Shown here: positions 8,992 through 17,543 of the stretch, piece by piece | Position numbering within the stretch: the stretch's first letter is position 1 | How the letters are laid out: each line of letters opens with the position of its first letter | Assembly (NCBI RefSeq): GCF_014201615.1 | Contig: NZ_JACHEU010000003.1 | Span: forward strand, 1-64,000 | Direction: 5' to 3' | Origin: Aquamicrobium lusatiense | Lineage (GTDB): Bacteria; Pseudomonadota; Alphaproteobacteria; Rhizobiales; Rhizobiaceae | Length of the DNA stretch: 64,000 bases | Made by a program: the position numbers and the translations under genes | The notes under the pieces: generated by a model | Told to the model about the DNA's origin: nothing | Databases searched by the model: none | What the model saw: only the letters and a program-made list of their open reading frames with translations

Positions 8992-10137
8992 ATGCGAAAC
9001 AGGCTCACAGGAAGCGCTGCAACGGGTGTCTTCGCTTTGGTTCTGAGCGGGCTTGCCCCGCTTGCATCCATGGCGCAGGAGCAACCGCCGGCGACGGTAA
9101 CGGTCATGAAAGCCGAACCGCAGGATTTCACGGTGACCGCGCGGCTGCCCGGCCGCGTCAAGGCATCCACGGTCGCGGAGGTGCGCCCGCAGGTGTCCGG
9201 CATCATCCGCGAGCGGCTGTTCGACGAAGGTGCGCGGGTCGAGGCGGGCCAGCAGCTCTACAAGATCGAGGACGACACCTATGTCGCCGCCGTAGCCGCG
9301 GCGAAGGCGACTGTCGCGCAGGCCCAGGCCAACTATGATCTGGCGGTGCGTGAAGCCCGCCGCGCCGACGAACTGTTTCAGGCAAAGACCGGCTCCGAAC
9401 AGCGCCGCGACAGCGCCAACGCCACGCGCGATGCCGCCGACGCCGCGCTGCAGCTCGCGAAGGCGCAACTGATGAGCGCCGAGATCGAACTCGAACGCAC
9501 CAATGTGCGCGCGCCGGTTTCCGGCGTTATCGGACTGTCGCAGACGACCACCGGCGCACTTGTCGGCGCACAGCAGGCGACTGCGCTGGCCACCATCCGC
9601 ACGCTCGACCCGATCTATGTCGACGTCACCCAGTCGGCCAACGACCTGATGCGCTGGCAGGGGTCGCGCAAGTCTGAAGAGCCCGGCGCGGATGCCGCAA
9701 CCCTGATCCTGCCGACCGGCGGCGCGTTCCAGCACAAGGGAAAGCTCAGGGCGGCCGAACCGCAGGTGGAGCCGATGACGGGCATGATCACCCTGCGCGT
9801 CACCTTCGACAATCCCGAACACACGCTGCTGCCCGGCCTGTATGTGGAGGTGGAGCTGCCGCAGGCTGTCGCCGAAGGTGCCTATCTGGTGCCGCAGAAC
9901 GCCGTGATGCGCGACACGACCGGCGCCGCCCATGCCTGGGTGGTCGAGGACGGAAAGGTCGCCGTGCGCAATCTCGCGGTGCTGACGGCTTCAGAAAACC
10001 GCTGGGTCATCACCGGCGGCCTGAAGGAAGGCGATGAGATCATCACTTCCGGCTTCCAGAAGATCGGCCCCGGCGCGCCCGTGGAAATCGTGCGCGAGAA
10101 GATTGAAGCAGCCGTGCAGCCGGCCGAAGGAAACTGA
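8992..10137 (+). CDS. RND efflux periplasmic adaptor (AcrA/MexA type)
   Basis: A protein of 381 residues. A signal peptide (about residues 1-28, ending ASMAQEQ) has no lipobox cysteine, so it is probably not lipid-anchored, unlike E. coli AcrA. The order is the usual one: a beta-barrel strand and half lipoyl motif (LPGRVKASTVAEVRPQVSGI), an alpha-hairpin rich in Ala/Gln (about 95-160), a second lipoyl half (RTNVRAPVSGVIG), a beta-barrel and a membrane-proximal domain. It bridges the inner-membrane pump to an outer-membrane channel. The pump gene follows after 3 bases. No outer-membrane factor is encoded here, so a TolC-type protein must come from elsewhere. Confidence 0.9.
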   Translation: MRNRLTGSAATGVFALVLSGLAPLASMAQEQPPATVTVMKAEPQDFTVTARLPGRVKASTVAEVRPQVSGIIRERLFDEGARVEAGQQLYKIEDDTYVAAVAAAKATVAQAQANYDLAVREARRADELFQAKTGSEQRRDSANATRDAADAALQLAKAQLMSAEIELERTNVRAPVSGVIGLSQTTTGALVGAQQATALATIRTLDPIYVDVTQSANDLMRWQGSRKSEEPGADAATLILPTGGAFQHKGKLRAAEPQVEPMTGMITLRVTFDNPEHTLLPGLYVEVELPQAVAEGAYLVPQNAVMRDTTGAAHAWVVEDGKVAVRNLAVLTASENRWVITGGLKEGDEIITSGFQKIGPGAPVEIVREKIEAAVQPAEGN

Positions 10138-10140
10138 CCC

Positions 10141-13100
10141 ATGGCCCGCTTCTTCATCGACCGGCCCATCTTTGCATGGGTCATAGCCATCATCATCATG
10201 GGCCTTGGCCTGCTTTCGGTATCGCGGCTTGCGGTGTCGCAATATCCCTCGATTGCCGGCCCCTCGATCGTCATCAGCGCGGTCTATCCCGGCGCCTCGG
10301 CGGAGACCGTCGCCGATACGGTCGTCCAGATCGTCGAAAAGGAAATGACCGGCCTCGACGGGCTGCGCTACATCAAATCGAGCACCACCTCGACCGGCAC
10401 CGCCTCGATCACGCTGACCTTCAACATCGGCACCGATCCCGACATCGCGCAGGTTCAGGTGCAGAACAAGCTCGCCCAGGCGGAAGCCAACCTGCCTGAA
10501 GCCGTGGTGCGCCAGGGTGTTACGGTGGAGAAGTCGGCGACCGGCTTCCTGATGGTGATTGCGCTGATCTCAGACGACGGCGCGCGCCGCGACGTCGATC
10601 TCGCCGACTATCTGAACTCCTACATGGTCGAGCCGATCGCCCGTCTCACCGGCGTCGGCAAGGTTCAGGTGTTCGGCTCCGAATATGCGATGCGCATCTG
10701 GCTCGATCCGCAGAAGCTCAAATATTACAATCTGGCGCCTTCGACGGTGGTTGCGGCCATCAACGCCCAGAACGCGCAGATTTCGGCGGGTTCCTTCGGC
10801 GCCATGCCGGCGCCGGAAGGCCAGCTGCTCAACGCCACCATCACCGCCCAGTCGCTCCTGAAAACGCCCGAGGATTTCGAGGGCATCGTGCTGCGTGCCG
10901 ATGCCGATGGCGGCCTCGTGCTGCTGCGCGACGTGGCGCGCGCCGAACTGGGCACCGAGAATTACGAGATCACCGGTTTCTATAACGGCAAGCCTTCCTC
11001 CGGCATGGCGATCCAGCTCGCTTCCGGCGCGAACGCGCTGGATACGGCCGAACTGGTCAAGGCCAAGATGGAGGAGCTTGCCGCTTCGCTGCCGGCGGGC
11101 GTCAGCTACGTCATCCCCTACGACACGACGCCATTCGTTCTGATTTCGATCGAGGCGGTGCTGCACACGCTGGGTGAGGCGATCATTCTCGTCTTCTTCG
11201 TGATGCTGCTGTTCCTGCACAATTTCAGGGCCACGCTCATTCCAACGCTCGCCGTTCCGGTTGTGCTGCTGGGAACCTTCGGCATCATGGCGGCGCTGGG
11301 CTTCACCATCAACACGCTGACCATGCTGGCCATGGTGCTCGCCATCGGCCTTCTGGTGGACGATGCCATCGTGGTGGTGGAGAACGTCGAGCGCATCATG
11401 CGCGACGAACATCTGGGGCCGGTCGAAGCCACGCGGAAATCCATGGACGAAATCACCGGCGCCCTGGTCGGCATCGCCATGGTCGTGTCCGCGGTGTTCG
11501 TGCCGATGGCATTCTTCGGCGGTTCCACCGGCGAGATGTACAAGCAGTTCGCCGTCACCATCGTTTCCGCCATGGGATTGTCGGTGCTGGTGGCGATCGT
11601 GTTCACGCCGGCCCTGTGCGCCACGATGCTCAAGCCGCATTCGCATGCGCCGCGCAAGGGAATGCTGGCCCGCATGGGTGGCGCGTTCAGCGATGGTTTC
11701 GAGCGGCGCTTCTCGCAGGTGACGTCGGGCTATTCCGGCATCGTCCGCTTCGCGACCCGCGGGCCGCTGCGCATGCTGGTGGTCTATGCCCTGATCGTCG
11801 GCGGCATGGTCATGCTCTACCAGCGCACGCCTCCCTCCTTCCTTCCTGATGAGGATCAGGGCGTGCTGATGGCCATCGTCCAGCTTCCCTCCGGGGCCAC
11901 CGCCGGACAGACGGAAGAGGTGCTGCACAAGGTGGAGCAGTACTTCATCAGCGCCGAACCGGAGAATGTGGCGTCGGTGTTTTCCGTTCGGGGCTTCTCG
12001 TTTTCCGGTCAGGGACAGAACATGGGCATGATGTTCATCAAGCTGAAGGACTGGTCACTGCGCACCTCTCCCGATGCCTCGGCATCGGCCATTGCCGGAC
12101 GCGCCTTCGGCCCGCTGTTCGGCGGCATCCGCGAGGCCATGGTGGTGCCTTTCGTGCCGCCTGCTGTCATGGAGCTTGGCACGTCGAACGGTTTCACCGC
12201 CTTCCTTCAGGCCTCGGCGGGCCAGAGCCATGAGGAACTGCTGAACGCCCGCAACATGCTGATCGGCATGGCGTCCGACGATCCGATGCTGACGGCGGTG
12301 CGGCCGAACGGCGTGGAGGACGCCACCCAGTTCCGCCTGAACATCGACTGGAAGAAGGCCGGCGCCGTGGGGGTGACGGCGGCGGATGTCGGCACCTTCC
12401 TGAACACCATCTGGTCGGGCGCCTATGTCAACGACTTCCTCTATGAAGGCCGCGTCAAGCGCGTCTATGTGCAGGGTGAGCCTTCGGCACGGACCAAGCC
12501 TGAAGACATGGCGCTGTGGCGCATCCCCAACGTCAATGGCGATTTCGTGGACCTGACGACCTTCTCCGAGCAGCAATGGGTGTTCGGGCCGCAGCAGGTG
12601 ACGCGCTACAACGCGCTGCCGGCCATGGAACTCGAAGGTTCGGCCCGCGACGGCTTCACCTCGGGCGAGGCAATTTCCGCCATGGAGCGGCTCGCCGAAA
12701 AGCTGCCCCCCGGCTACAATCTGCGCTGGACGGGCATGTCGCTTGAAGAAAAGGAAGCCGGTGCGGGTGCCATGATCCTGTATGGTCTGGCGCTGGCCAC
12801 CATGTTCCTGTGTCTTGCGGCCCTCTACGAAAGCTGGACCATTCCGATCGCCGTGCTGCTGGCGATGCCGGTCGGCATTCTGGGCGCGCTGATCGGCGCC
12901 TGGATCGGCGGCCAGTCCAACGGCGTCTACTTTCAGGTGGGCCTGCTGACCGTCGTCGGCCTGACCGGCAAGAACGGCATCATGATCGTGGAATTCGCCC
13001 GCGACCGCATGGCCAAGCTCGGCGAGAGCGCGGTCGAAGCGGCGCGCGAGGCATCGAAACTGCGCTTCCGCCCGATCCTGATGACCTCGCTGGCCTTCGG

Positions 13101-13290
13101 CCTCGGCGTTCTGCCGCTGGTGGTGTCGTCGGGCGCCGGCGCGGGCGCGCGCCAGGCCATCGGCTTCGCCACCTTCTTCGGAACCATCACCGGAACGCTT
13201 CTGGCTCTGGTGTTCGTGCCGGTGTTCTTCGTCGTCATCAACCGGCTGTTTTCCCGCCGCCGGACGGAAGATCGGGCGGTCACCGCCTGA
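10141..13290 (+). CDS. RND multidrug efflux pump, HAE-1 family (AcrB/MexB type)
   Basis: A protein of 1049 residues, the same length class as AcrB. The N-terminus MARFFIDRPIFAWVIAIIIM is typical. The proton relay can be seen as the Asp pair in GLLVDDAIVVVENVERI (fourth membrane helix) and the Lys in GLTGKNGIMIVEFARD (tenth helix). Two large periplasmic loops follow helices 1 and 7. It is the proton-driven inner-membrane pump that captures drugs or hydrophobic compounds from the periplasm. It forms one transcription unit with the adaptor gene and is closed by a strong terminator. Confidence 0.93.
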   Translation: MARFFIDRPIFAWVIAIIIMGLGLLSVSRLAVSQYPSIAGPSIVISAVYPGASAETVADTVVQIVEKEMTGLDGLRYIKSSTTSTGTASITLTFNIGTDPDIAQVQVQNKLAQAEANLPEAVVRQGVTVEKSATGFLMVIALISDDGARRDVDLADYLNSYMVEPIARLTGVGKVQVFGSEYAMRIWLDPQKLKYYNLAPSTVVAAINAQNAQISAGSFGAMPAPEGQLLNATITAQSLLKTPEDFEGIVLRADADGGLVLLRDVARAELGTENYEITGFYNGKPSSGMAIQLASGANALDTAELVKAKMEELAASLPAGVSYVIPYDTTPFVLISIEAVLHTLGEAIILVFFVMLLFLHNFRATLIPTLAVPVVLLGTFGIMAALGFTINTLTMLAMVLAIGLLVDDAIVVVENVERIMRDEHLGPVEATRKSMDEITGALVGIAMVVSAVFVPMAFFGGSTGEMYKQFAVTIVSAMGLSVLVAIVFTPALCATMLKPHSHAPRKGMLARMGGAFSDGFERRFSQVTSGYSGIVRFATRGPLRMLVVYALIVGGMVMLYQRTPPSFLPDEDQGVLMAIVQLPSGATAGQTEEVLHKVEQYFISAEPENVASVFSVRGFSFSGQGQNMGMMFIKLKDWSLRTSPDASASAIAGRAFGPLFGGIREAMVVPFVPPAVMELGTSNGFTAFLQASAGQSHEELLNARNMLIGMASDDPMLTAVRPNGVEDATQFRLNIDWKKAGAVGVTAADVGTFLNTIWSGAYVNDFLYEGRVKRVYVQGEPSARTKPEDMALWRIPNVNGDFVDLTTFSEQQWVFGPQQVTRYNALPAMELEGSARDGFTSGEAISAMERLAEKLPPGYNLRWTGMSLEEKEAGAGAMILYGLALATMFLCLAALYESWTIPIAVLLAMPVGILGALIGAWIGGQSNGVYFQVGLLTVVGLTGKNGIMIVEFARDRMAKLGESAVEAAREASKLRFRPILMTSLAFGLGVLPLVVSSGAGAGARQAIGFATFFGTITGTLLALVFVPVFFVVINRLFSRRRTEDRAVTA

Positions 13291-13327
13291 TTGCGTGCGT
13301 AGCTGAGTAAACTCGTACCGCGTAACG

Positions 13328-13368
13328 GCCCTGCCGCCCGTGTCAAAACCGGCGGCAGGGCTTTTTTT
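13328..13368 (+). terminator. Rho-independent terminator of the efflux operon
   Basis: A perfect 11-bp stem (GCCCTGCCGCC with GGCGGCAGGGC) with a 12-base loop and seven T residues directly after, 38 bases past the pump stop codon. Confidence 0.92.
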
Positions 13369-13425
13369 GAAGCAGGGCTTGCGCATTCCTGATCATCAGG
13401 AACGGTTGAAAGGGACACCGAAGCG

Positions 13426-13878
13426 ATGAGCAAGACGGAAAATCCGAAACGCCCGAAGGAAGGCGTTTCCGTCATTCCGGCGGCGCAGAGCCGGCAGCGC
13501 GACCGCGTTTTCTGTGCCGTCGTCGCGGTTGCGCTCGATCAGGGATTTGGCCACGTCACCATGGATGCGGTGGCGAGGCAGGCAAAGCTGAGCAAGGGCG
13601 GCCTGCTCTACTACTTTCCCAACAAGGCTGAACTGATCCAGGCGATGCTCGCCAGATATTCAGGCTGGGAAAACACCCCGCAATGCAATCCGGACAAGGG
13701 CGGCAGCGCAGGCGGCGTCGACCCTTTCGCCGTTGCCGTCCTGGTCGCCGCCGCCGAAGATCCCTCCTTGCTTGCCTGTGCTGCCGATTGCCCCGGCCAG
13801 GAAGCCACCGGCGACGACAAGGCTGCATTTTCGGCAAGATGGCGTCTTTTCTGCCATCTCCTCGCCAACCGCCTTTAG
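13426..13878 (+). CDS. Short TetR-family regulator
   Basis: A protein of 150 residues. After a charged N-terminal arm the helix-turn-helix reads VTMDAVARQAKLSKGGLLYYF and is fully conserved in pattern. The C-terminal part is short: most TetR proteins of this kind run to about 190 residues. It contains three cysteines (LLACAADC, FCHLL) and ends soon after one hydrophobic helix. No obvious continuation appears in another frame. It is preceded by the efflux terminator, so it has its own promoter. It may be a shortened local regulator of the pump or a decaying gene. Confidence 0.65.
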   Translation: MSKTENPKRPKEGVSVIPAAQSRQRDRVFCAVVAVALDQGFGHVTMDAVARQAKLSKGGLLYYFPNKAELIQAMLARYSGWENTPQCNPDKGGSAGGVDPFAVAVLVAAAEDPSLLACAADCPGQEATGDDKAAFSARWRLFCHLLANRL

Positions 13879-14352
13879 GGTCGGGGCTGAATGCTTAAGT
13901 GACGGCCATTATTGAGAAAATGGCTGCTGGCCAAGCGTGGCTGCGATGCAAACTGATTTCGTGACGCTTCATGGGCAAAGGGATCACAGACGGCATTCAA
14001 TTCCCTTTGCCTTCCTGCCATGCCGCGCAAGCCCCTGACGATCGGCGTCGATTACGCCCTGAGCCGGGTAAGGACCATATATCCGCAGCCGCACGACATC
14101 CCGATGGACGTCATCGTCACCGACTGACCGCGGAGGCATGGGCCTTGACCCCGACCGCGACCGCGTGACGCCGACCCTTCCGTGACTGCTGCTTGCGCGC
14201 ATAGGCAGAGGTGCTTGCCGTCACCTTCGGATGCATTTCCGCACGGATTTCATGAAGGGCGCCCCTGAAATGGGGCCTTGCCGGAGTGTCTGAGAATGAG
14301 CCGGCGCCTGCTGCGACCATATCGCACATTTGTTGTCGGGGGAGTTTGCGCA
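13879..14352. other. Gene-poor stretch before the nsrR promoter
   Basis: About 470 bases without a supported gene. One small open frame at 14020-14127 (35 codons) has no ribosome binding site and no family resemblance. The stretch between two regulator genes probably holds the 3' region of the TetR transcript and the upstream part of the nsrR promoter. Confidence 0.45.
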
Positions 14353-14378
14353 AAAAGATTATCTGAGATACCTCTTTT
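14353..14378. promoter_or_regulatory. Dyad upstream of nsrR (candidate NsrR site)
   Basis: AAAAGA (14353-14358) and TCTTTT (14373-14378) flank ATC-TGA-GAT, giving a nearly symmetrical AT-rich 26-bp dyad with a one-base offset. NsrR operators in other bacteria are AT-rich dyads that begin with AAGAT-like half-sites, so autoregulation is plausible. This is inferred from shape and position only. Confidence 0.45.
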
Positions 14379-14385
14379 AGGAGGA

Positions 14386-14400
14386 GCACGAATTTCGTGC
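14386..14400. promoter_or_regulatory. Perfect 15-bp palindrome in the nsrR leader
   Basis: GCACGAATTTCGTGC is symmetrical around its middle base. It lies between the upstream dyad and a possible small leader reading frame. It could be an operator half of a second regulator or a small RNA hairpin. Confidence 0.45.
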
Positions 14401-14411
14401 AGGAGAGCCCG

Positions 14412-14510
14412 ATGCCATCCGTTTCCGATTTGCGTCTGACAGCCCTTGTCAGGCCCGTTTTCATCACAGTCTCCGGCTTCCGTATTGCATGGGCGCTGCC
14501 ATGCGCCTGA
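14412..14510 (+). CDS. Possible 32-residue leader peptide before nsrR
   Basis: An ATG with AGGAGA six bases upstream opens a 32-codon frame whose TGA overlaps the nsrR start region by 10 bases. The peptide has no recognisable motif. The good ribosome binding site and the overlap with the next start suggest translational coupling, since nsrR itself has no clear Shine-Dalgarno sequence. No homologue is known to me, so this is a hypothesis. Confidence 0.3.
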   Translation: MPSVSDLRLTALVRPVFITVSGFRIAWALPCA

Positions 14511-14947
14511 CGCTGCATACCGACTATGCGCTGCGCATGCTGATCTACGCCGCGACACGGCCCGACCGGGCGTGCACGGTGAGCGATGTGGCCGAAGCCT
14601 ACGGGTTGTCGCGCAATCACCTGCTCAAGGTAGCCCAGACGCTGCGCGAGCATGACTTCATCGAGACGGTGCGGGGGCGCTCCGGCGGCATAAGGCTGAA
14701 GCGGGAACCCGCCAGCATCGGCATCGGCGCACTGGTGCGCACGATCGAGGAAGATCTCTCGCTTGTGGAATGCATGCAGAAGCGCGGCGGGCACTGCGTG
14801 ATCTCGCCCTGCTGTGAGCTCCGGAACATGTTTTCCGAGGCGCTCGCCGCCTGGCTGGCCGTCCTCGATAAGTACACGCTCGCCGATATCGTGCGCAACA
14901 GGGCACAGCTCGGCATCCTGCTCGGCATCGAGGGCATCGCGGCATAG
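14501..14947 (+). CDS. nsrR: Rrf2-family nitric-oxide-sensing regulator NsrR
   Basis: A protein of 148 residues starting with the canonical MRLTLHTDYALR of NsrR. The winged helix-turn-helix includes SDVAEAYGLSRNHLLKV. Three cysteines expected to hold an Fe-S cluster are present at 91, 99 and 104 (plus Cys105) in VECMQKRGGHCVISPCCEL. NsrR represses NO-detoxifying and nitrite or nitrate respiration genes until NO destroys its cluster. An ATG at 14489 would add four residues; the later start matches the family. The ccoN start is only 27 bases downstream, so nsrR appears to be the first gene of the cytochrome cbb3 operon. Confidence 0.85.
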   Translation: MRLTLHTDYALRMLIYAATRPDRACTVSDVAEAYGLSRNHLLKVAQTLREHDFIETVRGRSGGIRLKREPASIGIGALVRTIEEDLSLVECMQKRGGHCVISPCCELRNMFSEALAAWLAVLDKYTLADIVRNRAQLGILLGIEGIAA

Positions 14948-14974
14948 CCGGCAAACAAGCGAGGGGAAAGCCAG

Positions 14975-16630
14975 ATGGTTTCAGGATTGACGGTCTCCGA
15001 ACGCCAGCTTTCGCTGGCCGTGCTCACGATGCTGGCGCTGTGCGGGCTTGCCATGGCCGCTGCCGGCCGGGCCGATGCGCTGGGCGTTCACGGCTTCATC
15101 GTGCTTGCCTTCAGCCTTGGGCTGATCTTCCTGGTGATCTCGCGCTACAACGATCCCGAACCGCCTGCGGAGCGGCTGGCGCACTATTACGACGACCCGA
15201 CGAGGGTCGGCATCGTGCTCACCATGATCTGGGCCGTGGCCGGCATGTTCTTCGGTGTGTGGGTGGCCGCGCTGCTGGCGTGGCCGGATCTGACCTTCGA
15301 CGCCGGCTGGGCGAGCTTCGGCCGCCTGCGGCCGGTGCATACCTCCGGCGTGATCTTCGGCTTCGGCGGCAATGCGCTGATCGCCACCTCCTTCCACGTT
15401 CTCCAGCGCACCTCGCGGGCGCGCCTGCCCGACCAGTTCAGCCCGTGGTTCGTGCTGATCGGCTACAATCTGTTCTGCGTGCTGGCCGCCAGCGGCTATC
15501 TGATGGGGCTGACCCAGTCGAAGGAATATGCCGAGCCCGAATGGTATGCCGACATCTGGCTGGTGATCGTGTGGGTGGTGTATTTCCTCATCTACATCCG
15601 CACCCTGCAGCGGCGGAAGGAACCGCATATCTACGTCGCCAACTGGTACTACATGGCCTTCATCCTGGTCGTGGCGGTGCTGCACATCGTCAACAATCTC
15701 GCCGTGCCGGTCTCCTTCGGCCATGCCAAGAGCTATTCGCTGTTCTCCGGCGTGCAGGATGCGATGACGCAATGGTGGTACGGCCACAACGCGGTCGCCT
15801 TCTTCCTGACGTCCGGCTTTCTCGGCATGATGTATTACTATCTGCCCAAGCGCGCCGAACGGCCGATCTTCTCCTACAGGCTTTCCATCATCAGCTTCTG
15901 GGGCATCACTTTCATGTATATGTGGGCGGGCTCGCACCACCTGCACTATACGGCGCTGCCGCAATGGGTGCAGACGCTGGGCATGACCTTCTCGCTGGTG
16001 CTGCTGGTGCCGTCATGGGCCTCGGCCGGCAATGCGCTGGCGACGCTGAACGGCGCATGGGACAAGGTGCGCACCGACGCCACGCTGCGCTTCATGATGG
16101 TGGCGGCCGTGTTCTACGGGCTGTCCACCTTCGAGGGCTCGTTCATGGCCATCCGCGCCGTCAACTCGCTGTCGCACTATACCGACTGGACCGTCGGCCA
16201 CGTCCATGCGGGCGCGCTCGGCTGGGTGGCGATGATCACCTTCGGCTCGCTCTATGCGCTGGTGCCGTGGATGTGGAAGCAGCAGCGCATGTATTCGCCG
16301 AAGCTGGTCGAGGTCCACTTCTGGCTCGCGCTCACAGGCACCGTCATCTACGTCTTCGCCATGTGGAACTCGGGCATCATCCAGGGCCTGATGTGGCGCA
16401 CCTACAATGACAGCGGCACGCTGGCCTATTCCTTCATCGACAGCCTCGTCGCCATGCATCCCTACTATATCGCGCGCACCGTCGGCGGCCTGTTCTTCCT
16501 TGCCGGCGCCATCGTGGCCTCCTGGAACGTGTGGATGACGATCCGCATGGCCCGCACCGGCCAGCATCAGGAGGGCGGCGCCGACGTGCCGCTTTACGGC
16601 AGGGCTGACGCCGTGCAGGCAGGTGAATAG
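14975..16630 (+). CDS. ccoN: Cytochrome cbb3 oxidase subunit I
   Basis: A protein of 551 residues with about 12-14 membrane helices. All metal ligands can be placed by the spacing known from Pseudomonas stutzeri CcoN: His122 and His411 for low-spin heme b, His409 for heme b3, His271, His321 and His322 for CuB, and Tyr315 as the cross-linked tyrosine. It is the catalytic O2-reducing subunit of the high-affinity terminal oxidase used under microaerobic conditions. GAGGGG precedes the start. About 70 extra N-terminal residues before the core are normal for rhizobial CcoN. Confidence 0.96.
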   Translation: MVSGLTVSERQLSLAVLTMLALCGLAMAAAGRADALGVHGFIVLAFSLGLIFLVISRYNDPEPPAERLAHYYDDPTRVGIVLTMIWAVAGMFFGVWVAALLAWPDLTFDAGWASFGRLRPVHTSGVIFGFGGNALIATSFHVLQRTSRARLPDQFSPWFVLIGYNLFCVLAASGYLMGLTQSKEYAEPEWYADIWLVIVWVVYFLIYIRTLQRRKEPHIYVANWYYMAFILVVAVLHIVNNLAVPVSFGHAKSYSLFSGVQDAMTQWWYGHNAVAFFLTSGFLGMMYYYLPKRAERPIFSYRLSIISFWGITFMYMWAGSHHLHYTALPQWVQTLGMTFSLVLLVPSWASAGNALATLNGAWDKVRTDATLRFMMVAAVFYGLSTFEGSFMAIRAVNSLSHYTDWTVGHVHAGALGWVAMITFGSLYALVPWMWKQQRMYSPKLVEVHFWLALTGTVIYVFAMWNSGIIQGLMWRTYNDSGTLAYSFIDSLVAMHPYYIARTVGGLFFLAGAIVASWNVWMTIRMARTGQHQEGGADVPLYGRADAVQAGE

Positions 16631-16632
16631 CG

Positions 16633-17364
16633 ATGAAGGAGTTCTTCCACCGCAAGATCGAACGCAACGCCATCGGCTTCGTTCTGGCGATCGTCGGCGT
16701 CGCCTCCATCGGCGGCATCGTGGAGATCGCGCCGCTGTTCACCATCAGCGAGACGGTCGAGGAAGCGCCCGACATGCGCCTCTACACGCCGCTCGAACTG
16801 GCCGGGCGCAACATCTACATCCGCGAGGGCTGCTATGCCTGCCACTCGCAGATGATCCGCACGCTGCGCGACGAGGTCGAGCGCTACGGGCCGTTCTCGC
16901 TGGCGGTGGAGTCGCAATACGACCACCCCATGCTGTGGGGGTCGAAGCGCACCGGGCCGGACCTCGCCCGCCTCGGCGAAAAATATTCCGACGCCTGGCA
17001 TGTCGCCCACCTCATCAATCCGCGTGACGTGGTGCCGGAATCGGTGATGCCGAAATATGGCTGGCTGATGCGCAATGAGCTGAAATACGACGATCTCGGG
17101 CTGCATCTGGCGGCCCAGCGCAAGGTGGGCGTGCCCTATACCGACGAGATGATCGCCAATGCGCAATGGGACGCCTACGGGCAGGCCAACCCTGACAGCA
17201 ATCAGGCGCAGGGCGTGGCCGGGCGCTATGGCGAGGCCACCACCATAAGGGTGTTCGACGGCGATCCCGCGCGCATCACCGAGATGGACGCGCTGGTCGC
17301 CTATCTGCAGATCCTCGGCAGACTGACGGATGCCGCGCACCAGAGCGCGGCCGTGGAGGAGTGA
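16633..17364 (+). CDS. ccoO: Cytochrome cbb3 oxidase monoheme subunit II
   Basis: A protein of 243 residues with one N-terminal membrane anchor (about 13-32) and a periplasmic c-type heme domain. The heme motif GCYACH gives Cys67, Cys70 and His71; Met139 in SVMPKYGW is the expected sixth ligand. It passes electrons from CcoP toward CcoN. It begins 2 bases after the ccoN stop, so translation is probably coupled. Confidence 0.96.
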   Translation: MKEFFHRKIERNAIGFVLAIVGVASIGGIVEIAPLFTISETVEEAPDMRLYTPLELAGRNIYIREGCYACHSQMIRTLRDEVERYGPFSLAVESQYDHPMLWGSKRTGPDLARLGEKYSDAWHVAHLINPRDVVPESVMPKYGWLMRNELKYDDLGLHLAAQRKVGVPYTDEMIANAQWDAYGQANPDSNQAQGVAGRYGEATTIRVFDGDPARITEMDALVAYLQILGRLTDAAHQSAAVEE

Positions 17365-17368
17365 GGCC

Positions 17369-17539
17369 ATGGACCACGAGACGCTCGTCGCCTTCTCCAA
17401 GAGCTGGGGGCTGTTCTATCTGATCATCTTCGCCATCGGGGTGCTGGTCTACGCCTTCTGGCCGGCCAACAGGAAGCGGTTCGACCGCGCCAAGAAGAGC
17501 ATTCTCGACGATGACGACCGGCCGGGGAAGGGGGAGTAG
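17369..17539 (+). CDS. ccoQ: Cytochrome cbb3 oxidase small subunit CcoQ
   Basis: A protein of 56 residues with one membrane helix (about 12-30, SWGLFYLIIFAIGVLVYAFW) and a charged cytoplasmic tail. CcoQ stabilises the cbb3 complex. It starts 4 bases after ccoO with GAGG-like sequence from the ccoO end as ribosome binding site. Size, position and FWPANRKRFD after the helix match the family. Confidence 0.9.
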   Translation: MDHETLVAFSKSWGLFYLIIFAIGVLVYAFWPANRKRFDRAKKSILDDDDRPGKGE

Positions 17540-17543
17540 GCGC

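Noticed and set aside
14020-14127. A 35-codon open frame between the short TetR gene and nsrR
   Set aside because: No ribosome binding site, no known relative, and no link to a neighbour.
14348-14357. TTTGCGCAAA upstream of nsrR as an FNR/NNR box
   Set aside because: It gives only overlapping half-sites; no TTG-N8-CAA spacing can be made, unlike at nirK and pseudoazurin.
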